Shown: positions 43,934 to 51,708 of the stretch, one piece after another
How positions within the stretch are numbered: position 1 is the first letter of the stretch
Layout of the letters: the number at the start of each line of letters is the position of its first letter
From: Pseudosulfitobacter sp. DSM 107133
Lineage (GTDB): Bacteria > Pseudomonadota > Alphaproteobacteria > Rhodobacterales > Rhodobacteraceae
Direction: 5' to 3'
DNA length: 64,000 bases
Assembly: GCF_022788695.1 (NCBI RefSeq)
Contig: NZ_CP085158.1
Location: 62,001 to 126,000 of the forward strand
Made by a program: the position numbers and the translations under genes
Notes under the pieces: model-generated
What the model was told of the DNA's origin: nothing
The model's database searches: none
The model's input: only the letters and a program-made list of their open reading frames with translations

Positions 43934-44818
43934 CTATCGGCGTCCAATATTGACCCCTTTGTGCTGAGCAGGCCTGGCGCTGCGTAGCCCTCACATAGCG
44001 CAGCGGCGGCGGGCCTGCGGGGTTTCGGGTTGGCGCTATGCGCGGTTCTTGAAGCGCCAGCTTTCGTTGCCGGTCTCGACAATCTCGCAATGGTGGGTGA
44101 GGCGGTCGAGCAGCGCGGTTGTCATCTTGGCATCTCCGAAGACGCTGGGCCATTCACCGAAGGCCAGGTTGGTGGTGACAATGATCGAGGTGCGCTCGTA
44201 GAGTTTGCTGATCAGATGGAACAGCAATTGGCCGCCGGTCTGGGCGAAGGGCAGATAGCCCAACTTATCCAAGATCAGGAAGTCGAGCCGGGAGATCAGA
44301 TCAGCGGTTCGGCCTTGCCGTTCTGCCCTGGCTTCGGCGTCCAGCTTGTTCACCAGGTCGACAACGTTGAAGAACCGGCCGCGCCGCCCGGCCCGGATGC
44401 AGGTCCGAGCGATACTGACGGCAAGATGGGTTTTGCCGGTGCCGGTTCCACCGATCAGCACGAGGTTGCGTTGATGATCCAGGAAGTCGCCCGTGGCCAA
44501 GTCCCGGATCAGCGTCTCGTTCACCTCGGCTGCCTCGAAGTCGAACTCTTCCAATTCTTTCGCGAGCGGCAGCTTGGCAATGGTCATCTGGTATTTGACC
44601 GACCGTGCCTGCTTCTCCCTGATCTCGGCTGTCAGCAAATCCCCAATGATCTTCTGAGGCTCGTGCTGGCGTTTGACGGCGGTGGTCAGAACCTCGTCAT
44701 AGGCAGCCCTCATCCCGTAGAGCCGCAGCTTTCCCATCGCGTCTATCACGTCTGATCGTTCCATTCTTTGTTCTCCTCAAGCTGTCATATCGATTGCAGT
44801 CGGCAATCGGCTCACAGG
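43934..44818. mobile_element. IS21-family remnant (istB only)
   Basis: The left end is placed near 43934, where transketolase similarity stops and a TATCGGCGTCCAATATTGAC sequence begins, as at many IS21 ends. Only istB remains. The istA gene, which should precede it on the minus strand, is missing: the DNA joins directly to the end of the TniABQ transposon at 44819, leaving at most a few codons of istA. Confidence 0.7.
44036..44764 (-). CDS. istB: IS21 transposition helper ATPase IstB
   Basis: 242 residues, intact. N-terminus [20 protein letters not shown]; Walker [21 protein letters not shown] near residue 103; Walker [15 protein letters not shown] near 162; sensor [20 protein letters not shown] near 195. 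IstB works with the IstA transposase, which is absent here, so the gene cannot move this element alone. Confidence 0.94.
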   Translation of the reverse strand: MERSDVIDAMGKLRLYGMRAAYDEVLTTAVKRQHEPQKIIGDLLTAEIREKQARSVKYQMTIAKLPLAKELEEFDFEAAEVNETLIRDLATGDFLDHQRNLVLIGGTGTGKTHLAVSIARTCIRAGRRGRFFNVVDLVNKLDAEARAERQGRTADLISRLDFLILDKLGYLPFAQTGGQLLFHLISKLYERTSIIVTTNLAFGEWPSVFGDAKMTTALLDRLTHHCEIVETGNESWRFKNRA

Positions 44819-45663
44819 TGTCGCGTTGCCCTTAAATCTGAGACGAGACGCTTTCGGCATCGTGTTTTGCCCTTAATTGCGAGATCAGCTGTTATGGGGC
44901 CTTTGCTTCTCGCGCGCCTTTGCGCGATGTGATCGACTGCGGCTAGCAATCGATGCTCCTTCTCGAAGGCGCGCAAAAGAGCAACCTTTGCATAGTCGTC
45001 GATGCCGGAGCTTGAGATGGCGGCTTTGATCAGTGGACGAGATTGGGCTGCATCAATGGCAGCAAGGCAAAACAGCCTCACTTTCGGTTTGTGGCTCTGA
45101 AGAGCAAACAACGGCGCCCCGTGGCAGCCCTTAAGTGACATGGCAAAGGTGACCGCGCGCATTGCGCGCCGAAGTTGCTTGGGGCTGCGTGATCGCGCGG
45201 CACACTCAAGCATCCCTGACCCGCGTCGCGCTCGGTAGATCAGTTTGTCGCATATCTGTTCCTCACCGGGTTTGCCAAGGGTCTGCACAAGTCCCGTCCC
45301 GCAGACCTGACAGTCGAATGCCCAGGCCCGCCTCCAATGCATGAGCGAAAGGCCCTCTCGGGAGCATTGCAGACAATGCTGGAATGGCATCTGGGCCGTC
45401 AGCGATGCTTCTCGTGGCGTCATTGCTGGAAAGGTCAAAGATCGCACGACATCTGGGGCGACCCGTGCGGCATTGGCAATCTTCTCTGCCGCAGCCGCGT
45501 CGATGCCGAAGTCCAAGGCGGTGCCATGCGTGATATCGACTTCGATATGAGCCAGCAGTTCGGCGTCATCACAGTAGTTGGCCGCAGCCAACCGAGACAG
45601 CCAACCTGACAACAACTCGTCTGGCAGCGGTGCGACAGTCTTTGGCAGCGGTCGCGGCGTCAC
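44812..45663 (-). CDS. tniQ: TniQ-family target-selection protein (element 1)
   Basis: 283 residues from a GTG at 45663 that overlaps the tniB stop (GTGA); the frame is open further upstream, but this junction mirrors the ATGA one in element 2. TniQ features: LPDELLSGWLSRLAAANYC at the N-terminus, then zinc-ribbon-like FQHCLQCSREGLSLMHWRRA and WAFDCQVCGTGLVQTLGKPG around residues 95-135. TniQ proteins link the TniB ATPase to the target site. The last codons run through the transposon end: the stop lies four bases outside it, so the final residues depend on the insertion site. Confidence 0.87.
   Translation of the reverse strand: MTPRPLPKTVAPLPDELLSGWLSRLAAANYCDDAELLAHIEVDITHGTALDFGIDAAAAEKIANAARVAPDVVRSLTFPAMTPREASLTAQMPFQHCLQCSREGLSLMHWRRAWAFDCQVCGTGLVQTLGKPGEEQICDKLIYRARRGSGMLECAARSRSPKQLRRAMRAVTFAMSLKGCHGAPLFALQSHKPKVRLFCLAAIDAAQSRPLIKAAISSSGIDDYAKVALLRAFEKEHRLLAAVDHIAQRRARSKGPITADLAIKGKTRCRKRLVSDLRATRHL
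44819..44884. repeat. tniQ-side end of element 1 with two repeats
   Basis: Terminal TGTCGCG, then TTGCCCTTAAATCTGAGA (about 44826-44843) and TTTTGCCCTTAATTGCGAGA (44865-44884). These are likely TniA binding sites. Both repeats also code for the C-terminus of TniQ read on the other strand. Confidence 0.75.
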
Positions 45664-46541
45664 ACCCCGGACTTCTCGAGCCGCCGATGGGCCTTCGCAT
45701 GGCGCGACCAAACCGGCGTCCATTTTGCGATCGCGTCATCAGTGATGCATTCCTCACCAGTCACAATCGCGTCGATGGAAAGATCCTTGATCAGGGCGAA
45801 GATGCGCGAGGTCACCCCGCCACTCAGCGCAAGTATCTGCTTGAGCGACTTGACTTTCAGATTGGATTTCTTCTCGAGGGGCATTGCCGCGATGAGTGTC
45901 TGGATCATGTCCGAGAACTCGGTATCGTCGCGCCAGTTCGGCAGGTGATGTTCGTCCAACCGCCTGGCAAGCTGGATATCACCACGGATGGCATCGACGG
46001 CCTCGCTGACCCCGAGGCAAACCAGTGACACTTCGAGTTCATTGCTGAGATACCGCAGAACATTGAGAAAGCGGCGCTGTTCGCGGTGGGTCCCGGCCAA
46101 AAGGTTGTGAACCTCGTCGATCATGATCATTCGCAGGCCAAGGTCGCGCAAGAGGGCGATGACACGGACCTCTAGGGAAGCCACATTTTGAGCGCGGGCG
46201 CTCAGTGCCGTTGCAGGGGCGCCGACGGCGGCCAGGATGTGCAGATAGAACCGCCGTTCGTCGGGTGCGGGCGGCGCTTGCAAAAGCAGCAGCGGTGTGC
46301 GGGTGATGCCTGACGCCGGGTCGTATTCCGGTGCGTACTTGCGCGACAGGTTGCGGGCGATCATCGTCTTTCCGATCCCGGAGGCGCCATGCACAAGAAG
46401 CCCAGGCATACGGGTTTGCCGTGGCGCTTCGATCATGCCCTGCAAGCGGTCCAACACCTGTTCGGCCCGTGGAAAGCCGATCCAGATGTCTGATTGAATG
46501 AGGGCGATCCGACCGTCTTCTTCAGTTGTTCCTGCCCTCAA
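45660..46541 (-). CDS. tniB: TniB-family AAA+ ATPase (element 1)
   Basis: About 293 residues from a TTG at 46541, one base after the tniA stop; a longer frame to 46658 overlaps tniA and has no better start. Walker A GLLVHGASGIGKTMIARNLS near residue 50; LLLLQAPPAPDERRFYLHIL near 85; Walker B LRMIMIDEVHNLLAGTHREQ near 135. TnsC/TniB proteins polymerise on DNA and pass the target from TniQ to the transposase. The start codon is the weak point. Confidence 0.88.
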   Translation of the reverse strand: MRAGTTEEDGRIALIQSDIWIGFPRAEQVLDRLQGMIEAPRQTRMPGLLVHGASGIGKTMIARNLSRKYAPEYDPASGITRTPLLLLQAPPAPDERRFYLHILAAVGAPATALSARAQNVASLEVRVIALLRDLGLRMIMIDEVHNLLAGTHREQRRFLNVLRYLSNELEVSLVCLGVSEAVDAIRGDIQLARRLDEHHLPNWRDDTEFSDMIQTLIAAMPLEKKSNLKVKSLKQILALSGGVTSRIFALIKDLSIDAIVTGEECITDDAIAKWTPVWSRHAKAHRRLEKSGV

Positions 46542-46542
46542 T

Positions 46543-48192
46543 TCACCATCTCTCCACCTTGAACAATGGGCGCGATGTATCACCCGTATCGATCGGGCGC
46601 AGCCCTTCGGTTGACGAGACGGCCGAGTTGGCGCCCTCCAATGTTCCTTTTCTTTCACGGGTTCTGCGTTCGGCCTTCGTCAGGCCCCGGCTTTCAGCTT
46701 CGACCTGGCGTTGCTGTCGGATCAGCTCAGCCAGAACCAGCTCATTGGACCCGGACTTGTTAAGGGCACGAGCCTTCCTCATGGCTTCGCGGTATTCCCA
46801 GAGGGACACTGGCGGAATTTCCAGGTTTCTGTACCGCGCCTCAACATATCGGCCATCGTCCAGTTCGACCCAGATCATTGAGATATCGCGAGGATCGTAG
46901 CGAACGACCACCTTTCCATCCCCGCGCCCGATGTGGCCTGTCAGTGCATCGGACCAGTACCGTATCTGGAACAGATGGATGCCGTCACGCCTGATCTTGC
47001 GCAGTTCGCTCGGCAGGAAACTCACCTGAAAGGCTTCGATATCAAATGGGATGTCGCCTGTCATTTGTTCTGAGAGCGCCTCCCATTTGGCAACGGGCGT
47101 GCAGCCAAGACTGGAATGAATGCTGTTGTTGTAACGGCAGATTTCCAAAGCAAACCAACGATCGAATTCGCTCAACGTCATCACTGCCTGGCCTTCGGCA
47201 TCATAGTCGCCCTTGGTCGCGACCGAGGATTGCGTTGTTCCCGGCAACAGGTGAACGGCCCCCATCATCGTCCCGATCAAACGTTCAATGTGACCTCCGA
47301 AGTGAGGACTTCCCGGCGGCCGATAGATCAGATCAATCCCCCATTCCGCACATGCCGATCGAAAGGCCCGCGACCGGAAATCGCGGCCATTGTCGACATG
47401 GATGCTCTGCGGTTTGCCCTGTGCGGGCCAAGGAATATTGCACGCCAATTCCGCAAGAATTTCCGCCTTGGGGGCAACCGCCCGTGTCAGGCAAAGTGCC
47501 ACTGCCAGTCGCGAAGGGGCCTCGAGAGAAGTGTAGTATCCGGTTACCATCCGCGTTGCGATGTCGATCGCCAGCGTGACCCAAGGCCGCCCAATTGGTT
47601 GGCGTTCAAAGCTATCGACAACAATGATGTCCGCCGGCGTATGATCAATTTGGACGATCTCCAGTGGCATACTGGCCTTGTTCTCACCTGTGACCGGCGC
47701 AAATTTCTGGCGGGCCACCTTTGCGCCCTCGCGTGCTTTCGCAACTTCGCGGGCATCCATCGTATCCAGACGACGCTGAACCGTCCGACGCGTCGGCGGC
47801 TGCAAGCCCTGTTGCCAGCACGCGCTGCGGATTTCTGTCACGACGCGCGAGAGGCTCGGACGCTCCCGGCGCAAGAAATAGCGGCGAAGGTGCTCTTCGA
47901 TCACCGCTTCGACCTTGCTGGATATCAAGGCCGTACCGGCTGGACGACCCCGTTTCCGCGGAGCAAGGGCACTGGTGCGTCCACCCTCTTCCGCCAGCCG
48001 CTTTATCCAACGCCAGACCGTCGCCCTGCTGACACCAAGCTCCCAAACGGCGTCATTGATGCCACTTTCCAGACTGCCCGTACCTTTCAGATATGCCTGA
48101 ACAAGCGGACGCAGCACAACGGCCCTGCGCGCCTCTTCAGCACCAACGGCAACGGAGTCTTCGTCATCACTATCCATCGATGTTTGCCGCAC
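46543..48192 (-). CDS. tniA: TniA transposase, Mu/TnsB-like DDE (element 1)
   Basis: 549 residues from a GTG at 48192 (ATG at 48177 is an alternative). Helix-turn-helix domains at the N-terminus (NDAVWELGVSRATVWRWIKR). DDE core: LEIVQIDHTPADIIVVDSFE near residue 180, SIHVDNGRDFRSRAFRSACA near 265 and GGHIERLIGTMMGAVHLLPG near 300. The Mu-type C-terminal beta domain and a basic tail (LTKAERRTRERKGTLEGANS) follow. Only this DDE enzyme is present, without TnsA, so replicative transposition by cointegrates is expected. Confidence 0.93.
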   Translation of the reverse strand: MRQTSMDSDDEDSVAVGAEEARRAVVLRPLVQAYLKGTGSLESGINDAVWELGVSRATVWRWIKRLAEEGGRTSALAPRKRGRPAGTALISSKVEAVIEEHLRRYFLRRERPSLSRVVTEIRSACWQQGLQPPTRRTVQRRLDTMDAREVAKAREGAKVARQKFAPVTGENKASMPLEIVQIDHTPADIIVVDSFERQPIGRPWVTLAIDIATRMVTGYYTSLEAPSRLAVALCLTRAVAPKAEILAELACNIPWPAQGKPQSIHVDNGRDFRSRAFRSACAEWGIDLIYRPPGSPHFGGHIERLIGTMMGAVHLLPGTTQSSVATKGDYDAEGQAVMTLSEFDRWFALEICRYNNSIHSSLGCTPVAKWEALSEQMTGDIPFDIEAFQVSFLPSELRKIRRDGIHLFQIRYWSDALTGHIGRGDGKVVVRYDPRDISMIWVELDDGRYVEARYRNLEIPPVSLWEYREAMRKARALNKSGSNELVLAELIRQQRQVEAESRGLTKAERRTRERKGTLEGANSAVSSTEGLRPIDTGDTSRPLFKVERW

Positions 48193-48209
48193 ATGTCTGT
48201 GAACCCTGT

Positions 48210-48323
48210 CTCAGGTTTAAGGGCAAAAATATCGGAATTAAAGGCAAAATCTCATATTTAAGGGCAAAGCACAGCCGTTGATTTCGTTGGATTTCCCATC
48301 TCACAATTAAGGGCTACGCGACA
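48210..48323. repeat. tniA-side end of element 1 with four repeats
   Basis: Read from the right end inward on the minus strand: TGTCGCGTAGCCCTTAATTG at the tip, a 30-base gap, then three close repeats at about 48250-48270, 48231-48249 and 48210-48229 around GCCCTTAAA (one is GCCTTTAAT). The inner repeats abut the tniA start, so transposase binding could also control its own gene. Confidence 0.8.
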
Positions 48324-48940
48324 GGACGGGTCACGCTAACACCGACCGCGGCAAGCGCCATTAACCTTTCGCGCTCGTTCCCCGAAGTGAGCGCCCTCAG
48401 GTTCCCGATCTCCAGAACTGCCATGAGATGCATGGTCAAATCCACCCGGCGCAACCGCGCGAGATTGTTCGTGGCGACAGCCGACTTCAGAGCTTCCGCG
48501 CCGCGTAAAGCGCGACCATGAAGTCCGCTTGGTACATCTTTGGCTGGATACTTGGTTGCCAGGGCCTGACCGCAGGTTTCGCAGGTCATCGACCATGCCA
48601 AGCGCCAATGGCGAAGCACCAGATCGGGTGTTTTCTCAACACACCTCGGACAATACTGGAAGTCATGCGGCGACACCCATCGGGCGGATTGATGCTTCGT
48701 GTCCGGAAGGGCCATGGCGAGGATCTCATGCGCGGGCCGCTGAACCGCTCGGCAAAGCAAGGCCCAGGTCGCTCCCTGCAAGTCACCTGCATATTCCGGC
48801 ACCCTGCCCTGCCCCAAACCAAGATAGCCGCAAAGTTCTTCAGCGGAGCAGTGATTGGCCTTCGCCAATCGCCCGATCCAGCTGGACAGAAGCTCATCGC
48901 GTGCAGGCGGCGGTCGAAACGGTAGCGATCTGACGGTCAC
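48314..48940 (-). pseudogene. tniQ of element 2, cut by element 1
   Basis: 208 codons, of which the last three (including the stop) lie in the end of element 1. The ATG at 48940 overlaps the tniB stop (ATGA). Similarity to the complete TniQ runs from RDELLSSWIGRLAKANHCSA, through CPRCVEKTPDLVLRHWRLAW and CETCGQALATKYPAKDV, to RERLMALAAVGVSVTRPV. That matches RLFCLAAIDAAQSRPL in element 1. About 95 C-terminal residues are missing and are not found on the far side of element 1. Confidence 0.88.
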
Positions 48941-49821
48941 CGGAATGCTGCGGCGGGTTGGCGAGGGATGTTCCAGGCATGCTTTGCCCAGACCGGCTGC
49001 CAGGACTGAACCGCTTCGTCGGTGATCCGCTCCTCACCCGTCTCGATCGCTTCTATGGCCAAAGACTTGATCATGATGAACACGCGAGAGGTGACGCCGC
49101 CCGTCACTTTCAGGATCGTTCGAAGCGACCCAACCGTCAGGCCAGACCGCTGCTCGAGTGCCATTGCGGCAATCAACGTCTGGATCAGACGGGAGAACTC
49201 CACGTCGTCCTCCCAGAGCGGCAGGTAGTGTTCGTCCAGCCGACGGGCCAGTTGGTCGTCACCGCGGACGGCCTCGAGGGCCTCGTTGACACCGAAAACG
49301 ACAAGCGACGCGCAGAGATCGTTGGACAGAAACCGTAGCATGTTCAGGAACCGTAGCATGTTCAGGAACCGTCGTTGCTCCCGGTAACTGCCGGCAAGCA
49401 GGTTATGCACTTCGTCGATCATCAGCATCTTCAGGTCCATGTCCCGAAGATGGCTTAGCGCGCGCACCTCAAGCTCGGACACCGTGTGACGCCCCCACAT
49501 CGGCGCCCCGATCGTCGACAGGATGTGTTGATAGAACCGGCGCTCATCCGGCGCGGGCGGCGCCTGAACCAGCAGGATGGGTGTCTTCGTGACGCCCAGT
49601 TCGGCATTGTACTGCGTCGGATATTTGCTCGCCATGCGTTTGGCGATCATCGTCTTGCCGATGCCAGAGCTTCCATAGACCATCAGCCCCGGCATCCGGC
49701 TCTGCTGAGGCATTTCCATCAGGGATGTCAATCGGTTGAGAACGATGGTGGCACGGTCAAACGCGATCCAATGATCGCCGCGGATACGGTCAATTCTTTC
49801 GTCTGGGGTCATTAAACTCAT
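48937..49821 (-). CDS. tniB: TniB-family AAA+ ATPase (element 2) with an internal duplication
   Basis: About 294 residues from the ATG at 49821 (49812 and 49830 are alternatives), overlapping the tniA end by about 30 bases. Walker A LMVYGSSGIGKTMIAKRMAS near residue 48; ILLVQAPPAPDERRFYQHIL near 83; Walker B LKMLMIDEVHNLLAGSYREQ near 130. Right after it FLNMLR occurs twice (RRFLNMLRFLNMLRFLSNDL), where element 1 has RRFLNVLRYLSNEL, because of an 18-base tandem repeat. This six-residue insertion sits next to the ATPase core and could impair function. Confidence 0.87.
   Translation of the reverse strand: MSLMTPDERIDRIRGDHWIAFDRATIVLNRLTSLMEMPQQSRMPGLMVYGSSGIGKTMIAKRMASKYPTQYNAELGVTKTPILLVQAPPAPDERRFYQHILSTIGAPMWGRHTVSELEVRALSHLRDMDLKMLMIDEVHNLLAGSYREQRRFLNMLRFLNMLRFLSNDLCASLVVFGVNEALEAVRGDDQLARRLDEHYLPLWEDDVEFSRLIQTLIAAMALEQRSGLTVGSLRTILKVTGGVTSRVFIMIKSLAIEAIETGEERITDEAVQSWQPVWAKHAWNIPRQPAAAFR
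49331..49366. repeat. 18-bp in-frame tandem duplication in tniB
   Basis: AACCGTAGCATGTTCAGG occurs twice in direct succession (49331-49348 and 49349-49366) with no mismatch. It adds six residues to the protein and is absent from the related tniB at 45660-46541. The identity of the copies suggests a recent slippage event, or possibly an assembly artefact. Confidence 0.9.
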
Positions 49822-51418
49822 CAATCTCATAGGTTGGCAGATCAGGGTTGCCTGTATCAATCGCGAACATTTCGCGCGATGGATCGCGGCGCGGTTGGTG
49901 CCGGGGAAGCCGAGCACCTCTTTCGTTTTCCAACCGGGCAGTCCGCGTCTTTTGGCGCGCCGCCTCAGCCAGCCGCCGCTGCGCGTCAATCAATTGGAAT
50001 AGGACCCGCTCATTGATCCGGCCACAATGTTTATCATGCCATTCTTTCCGCGCCCGCCGACTTTCCCAAAGCGATATACGCGGGTGGCTGAGATCCCGGT
50101 ACCGGGCCGAGATCACGCGGCCATCACCGGTGATGACCCAGATCTGCGACAAGTCTCGCGGATCGTATTTCACCTGTACCTTACCATGCCGGCGTCCGAC
50201 CAACGACGCGAAGGCATCACTCCAGTAGTGCACCCCGAAGAGCGTGATCCCGGTGCGCCCGAGCTGACGCCACTCAAAGGGCAGGAAGCTTGTCCGAAAG
50301 GCATCGACATCGACAATCTGCCGTCCCGCAGTATCCCCGCGCATGTCCGCCCATGCCGCAAGCGGCGTTCGCCCGAGGGCTTCGTGAACCGTATTGTGGT
50401 AGCGAAAGATTTCCAGATGAAGCCAATCCTCGAACTCGACCAGGGTCAGGGCCGCATGTTTCTCACTGTCATAGTCGCCCTTCTCGACGATTGAGGACTG
50501 GGTGGTCCCGGGCAGCACATGAACGGCACCCATGGTCGTTCCGATCAGCCGTTCGACATGGCCACCATAGTGTTTGCCGCCAAGCGGACGATACTCGACA
50601 GCAATGCCCCAATCTTCGCAGGCCTTTCTGAAGGCGTCGCTGTGAAACTCCTGCGCATTGTCGACGTGGATCGCCTTCGGGATGCCAGCCGTCGGCCAAA
50701 CCAGCTCTTCCAATGTCCCCGGAATGTGCACCGATTTCCGGCGCACGCAGTGATCGAGACACAATGCGATCGACAAGACAGATGGCTCGTCGAAAGTTAC
50801 ATAGACCCCGAGAACGATCCGGGTCGCGACATCAATGGCAACCGTCAAATAGGGGCGCGCAAGCGGCCGTCGATTGACGTGATCGACCAACGTAATGTCT
50901 GAAGTTGTATGATCGATCTGAACGACTTCCAGCGGGGCTGAAACTTCAAGGCGGCCAGGACGCGCGGCAAAAATCTTGTCAGCCTCCTCAGCCCCGCGCC
51001 GTTTCCGGAAGACCTCTCGCTGATCCATAGCGTCTAGACGGGCTTTCACCGTTCTCCGGGTCGGCGGCTGAAACCCCTTCGCCTCGCACTCGGCACGGAT
51101 CTCACGCCAGATGCGAAGAAAGCTCGAACGCTCGCGGACCAGATAGTATCTTCGCAGGCTCTCATCGATGATGATTTCGACGTCTTGGGCAATCCGTTTC
51201 GACCCACGTTTCGGCCCGCGACGGTCCAACTCTAACGCCGTGGCACGTGCATCGTTCTCTCTCAGACGCCGGTAGAGCGACCATGTGTGGCTTTTCGCCA
51301 AACCCAGTTCCCAAGCGGCATCTCCGATAGCCGCGCTGATCGGCTCACCTCTTTTCTCAAGCTCCAGGATCGGCCGAAGAACCGCCGCACGGTGTTTCGC
51401 AAGACGCTCGTTTACCAC
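49790..51418 (-). CDS. tniA: TniA transposase, Mu/TnsB-like DDE (element 2)
   Basis: 542 residues from the GTG at 51418 with GGAGAGGG upstream; the open frame to 51457 has no ribosome site. DDE core: LEVVQIDHTTSDITLVDHVN near residue 185, AIHVDNAQEFHSDAFRKACE near 265 and GGHVERLIGTTMGAVHVLPG near 305. Many blocks match the element 1 enzyme (for example PPTRRTVKARLDAMDQREVF against PPTRRTVQRRLDTMDAREVA), with clear divergence elsewhere. Confidence 0.92.
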   Translation of the reverse strand: MVNERLAKHRAAVLRPILELEKRGEPISAAIGDAAWELGLAKSHTWSLYRRLRENDARATALELDRRGPKRGSKRIAQDVEIIIDESLRRYYLVRERSSFLRIWREIRAECEAKGFQPPTRRTVKARLDAMDQREVFRKRRGAEEADKIFAARPGRLEVSAPLEVVQIDHTTSDITLVDHVNRRPLARPYLTVAIDVATRIVLGVYVTFDEPSVLSIALCLDHCVRRKSVHIPGTLEELVWPTAGIPKAIHVDNAQEFHSDAFRKACEDWGIAVEYRPLGGKHYGGHVERLIGTTMGAVHVLPGTTQSSIVEKGDYDSEKHAALTLVEFEDWLHLEIFRYHNTVHEALGRTPLAAWADMRGDTAGRQIVDVDAFRTSFLPFEWRQLGRTGITLFGVHYWSDAFASLVGRRHGKVQVKYDPRDLSQIWVITGDGRVISARYRDLSHPRISLWESRRARKEWHDKHCGRINERVLFQLIDAQRRLAEAARQKTRTARLENERGARLPRHQPRRDPSREMFAIDTGNPDLPTYEIDEFNDPRRKN

Positions 51419-51470
51419 GCAAATCCCTCTCCCCAATAGATCGACACTTATCCACAACTCAGACCATACG

Positions 51471-51588
51471 GCAATTAAGGGTACAGTATGCTAATTAACG
51501 GTACAATATGAAAATTAAGGGTACAAACCGCCATTGATTTCACGGGGCAATTTCAGACACGATTCTGATTAATTAGGGAACAGTGACA
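51471..51588. repeat. tniA-side end of element 2 with four repeats
   Basis: Three tandem 20-base units, GCAATTAAGGGTACAGTATG, CTAATTAACGGTACAATATG and AAAATTAAGGGTACAAACCG (51471-51530), are followed 36 bases later by the terminal GATTAATTAGGGAACAGTGA ending at 51588. The plan (three close repeats, a gap with GAAATCAA(C/T)GGC on the minus strand, one terminal repeat) is the same as in element 1, while the repeat sequence differs (GTACCCTTAATT against GCCCTTAAAT). Confidence 0.82.
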
Positions 51589-51708
51589 ACAGCGGCGACG
51601 TGTAAGAACTGTCTCCAGCGTTCTGTGATACTCGGTTCCTTGTTTGCGGCTCCCATACTGACCCTCTTCTGCCGGTATTAAGACAGGGAAACGCGGGCCT
51701 GCGTCTCG

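Larger units (their letters stand above)
44819..48323. mobile_element. Minimal TniA-TniB-TniQ transposon (element 1)
   Basis: 3505 bp with ends that both start TGTCGCGT followed by GCCCTTAA. The tniQ-side end has two copies and the tniA-side end four copies of a repeat close to TTGCCCTTAAATCTGAGA. Gene order on the minus strand is tniA, tniB, tniQ; there is no tnsA, resolvase, cargo or Cas gene. Its right end lies inside tniQ of a second related element. Flanking pentamers (ACAGG left, GGACG right) do not match, so there is no target duplication. This is a Tn5053/Tn402-like or Tn7-like core in its smallest form. Confidence 0.88.
48324..51588. mobile_element. TniA-TniB-TniQ transposon remnant (element 2)
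   Basis: A second element with the same gene order. Its tniA-side end is intact and stops with CAGTGACA at 51588. Its tniQ-side end and the 3' part of tniQ are gone, replaced by element 1. Gene order, overlaps, end layout and protein motifs all match element 1, but the proteins differ throughout, so these are related elements and not a recent duplication. Confidence 0.85.

Noticed and set aside
44812..51588. Possible CRISPR-associated transposon (CAST), given TniQ, TniB and TniA
   Set aside because: No Cas12k or Cascade gene and no repeat-spacer array anywhere in the window. The short repeats are at the transposon ends and have no spacers.
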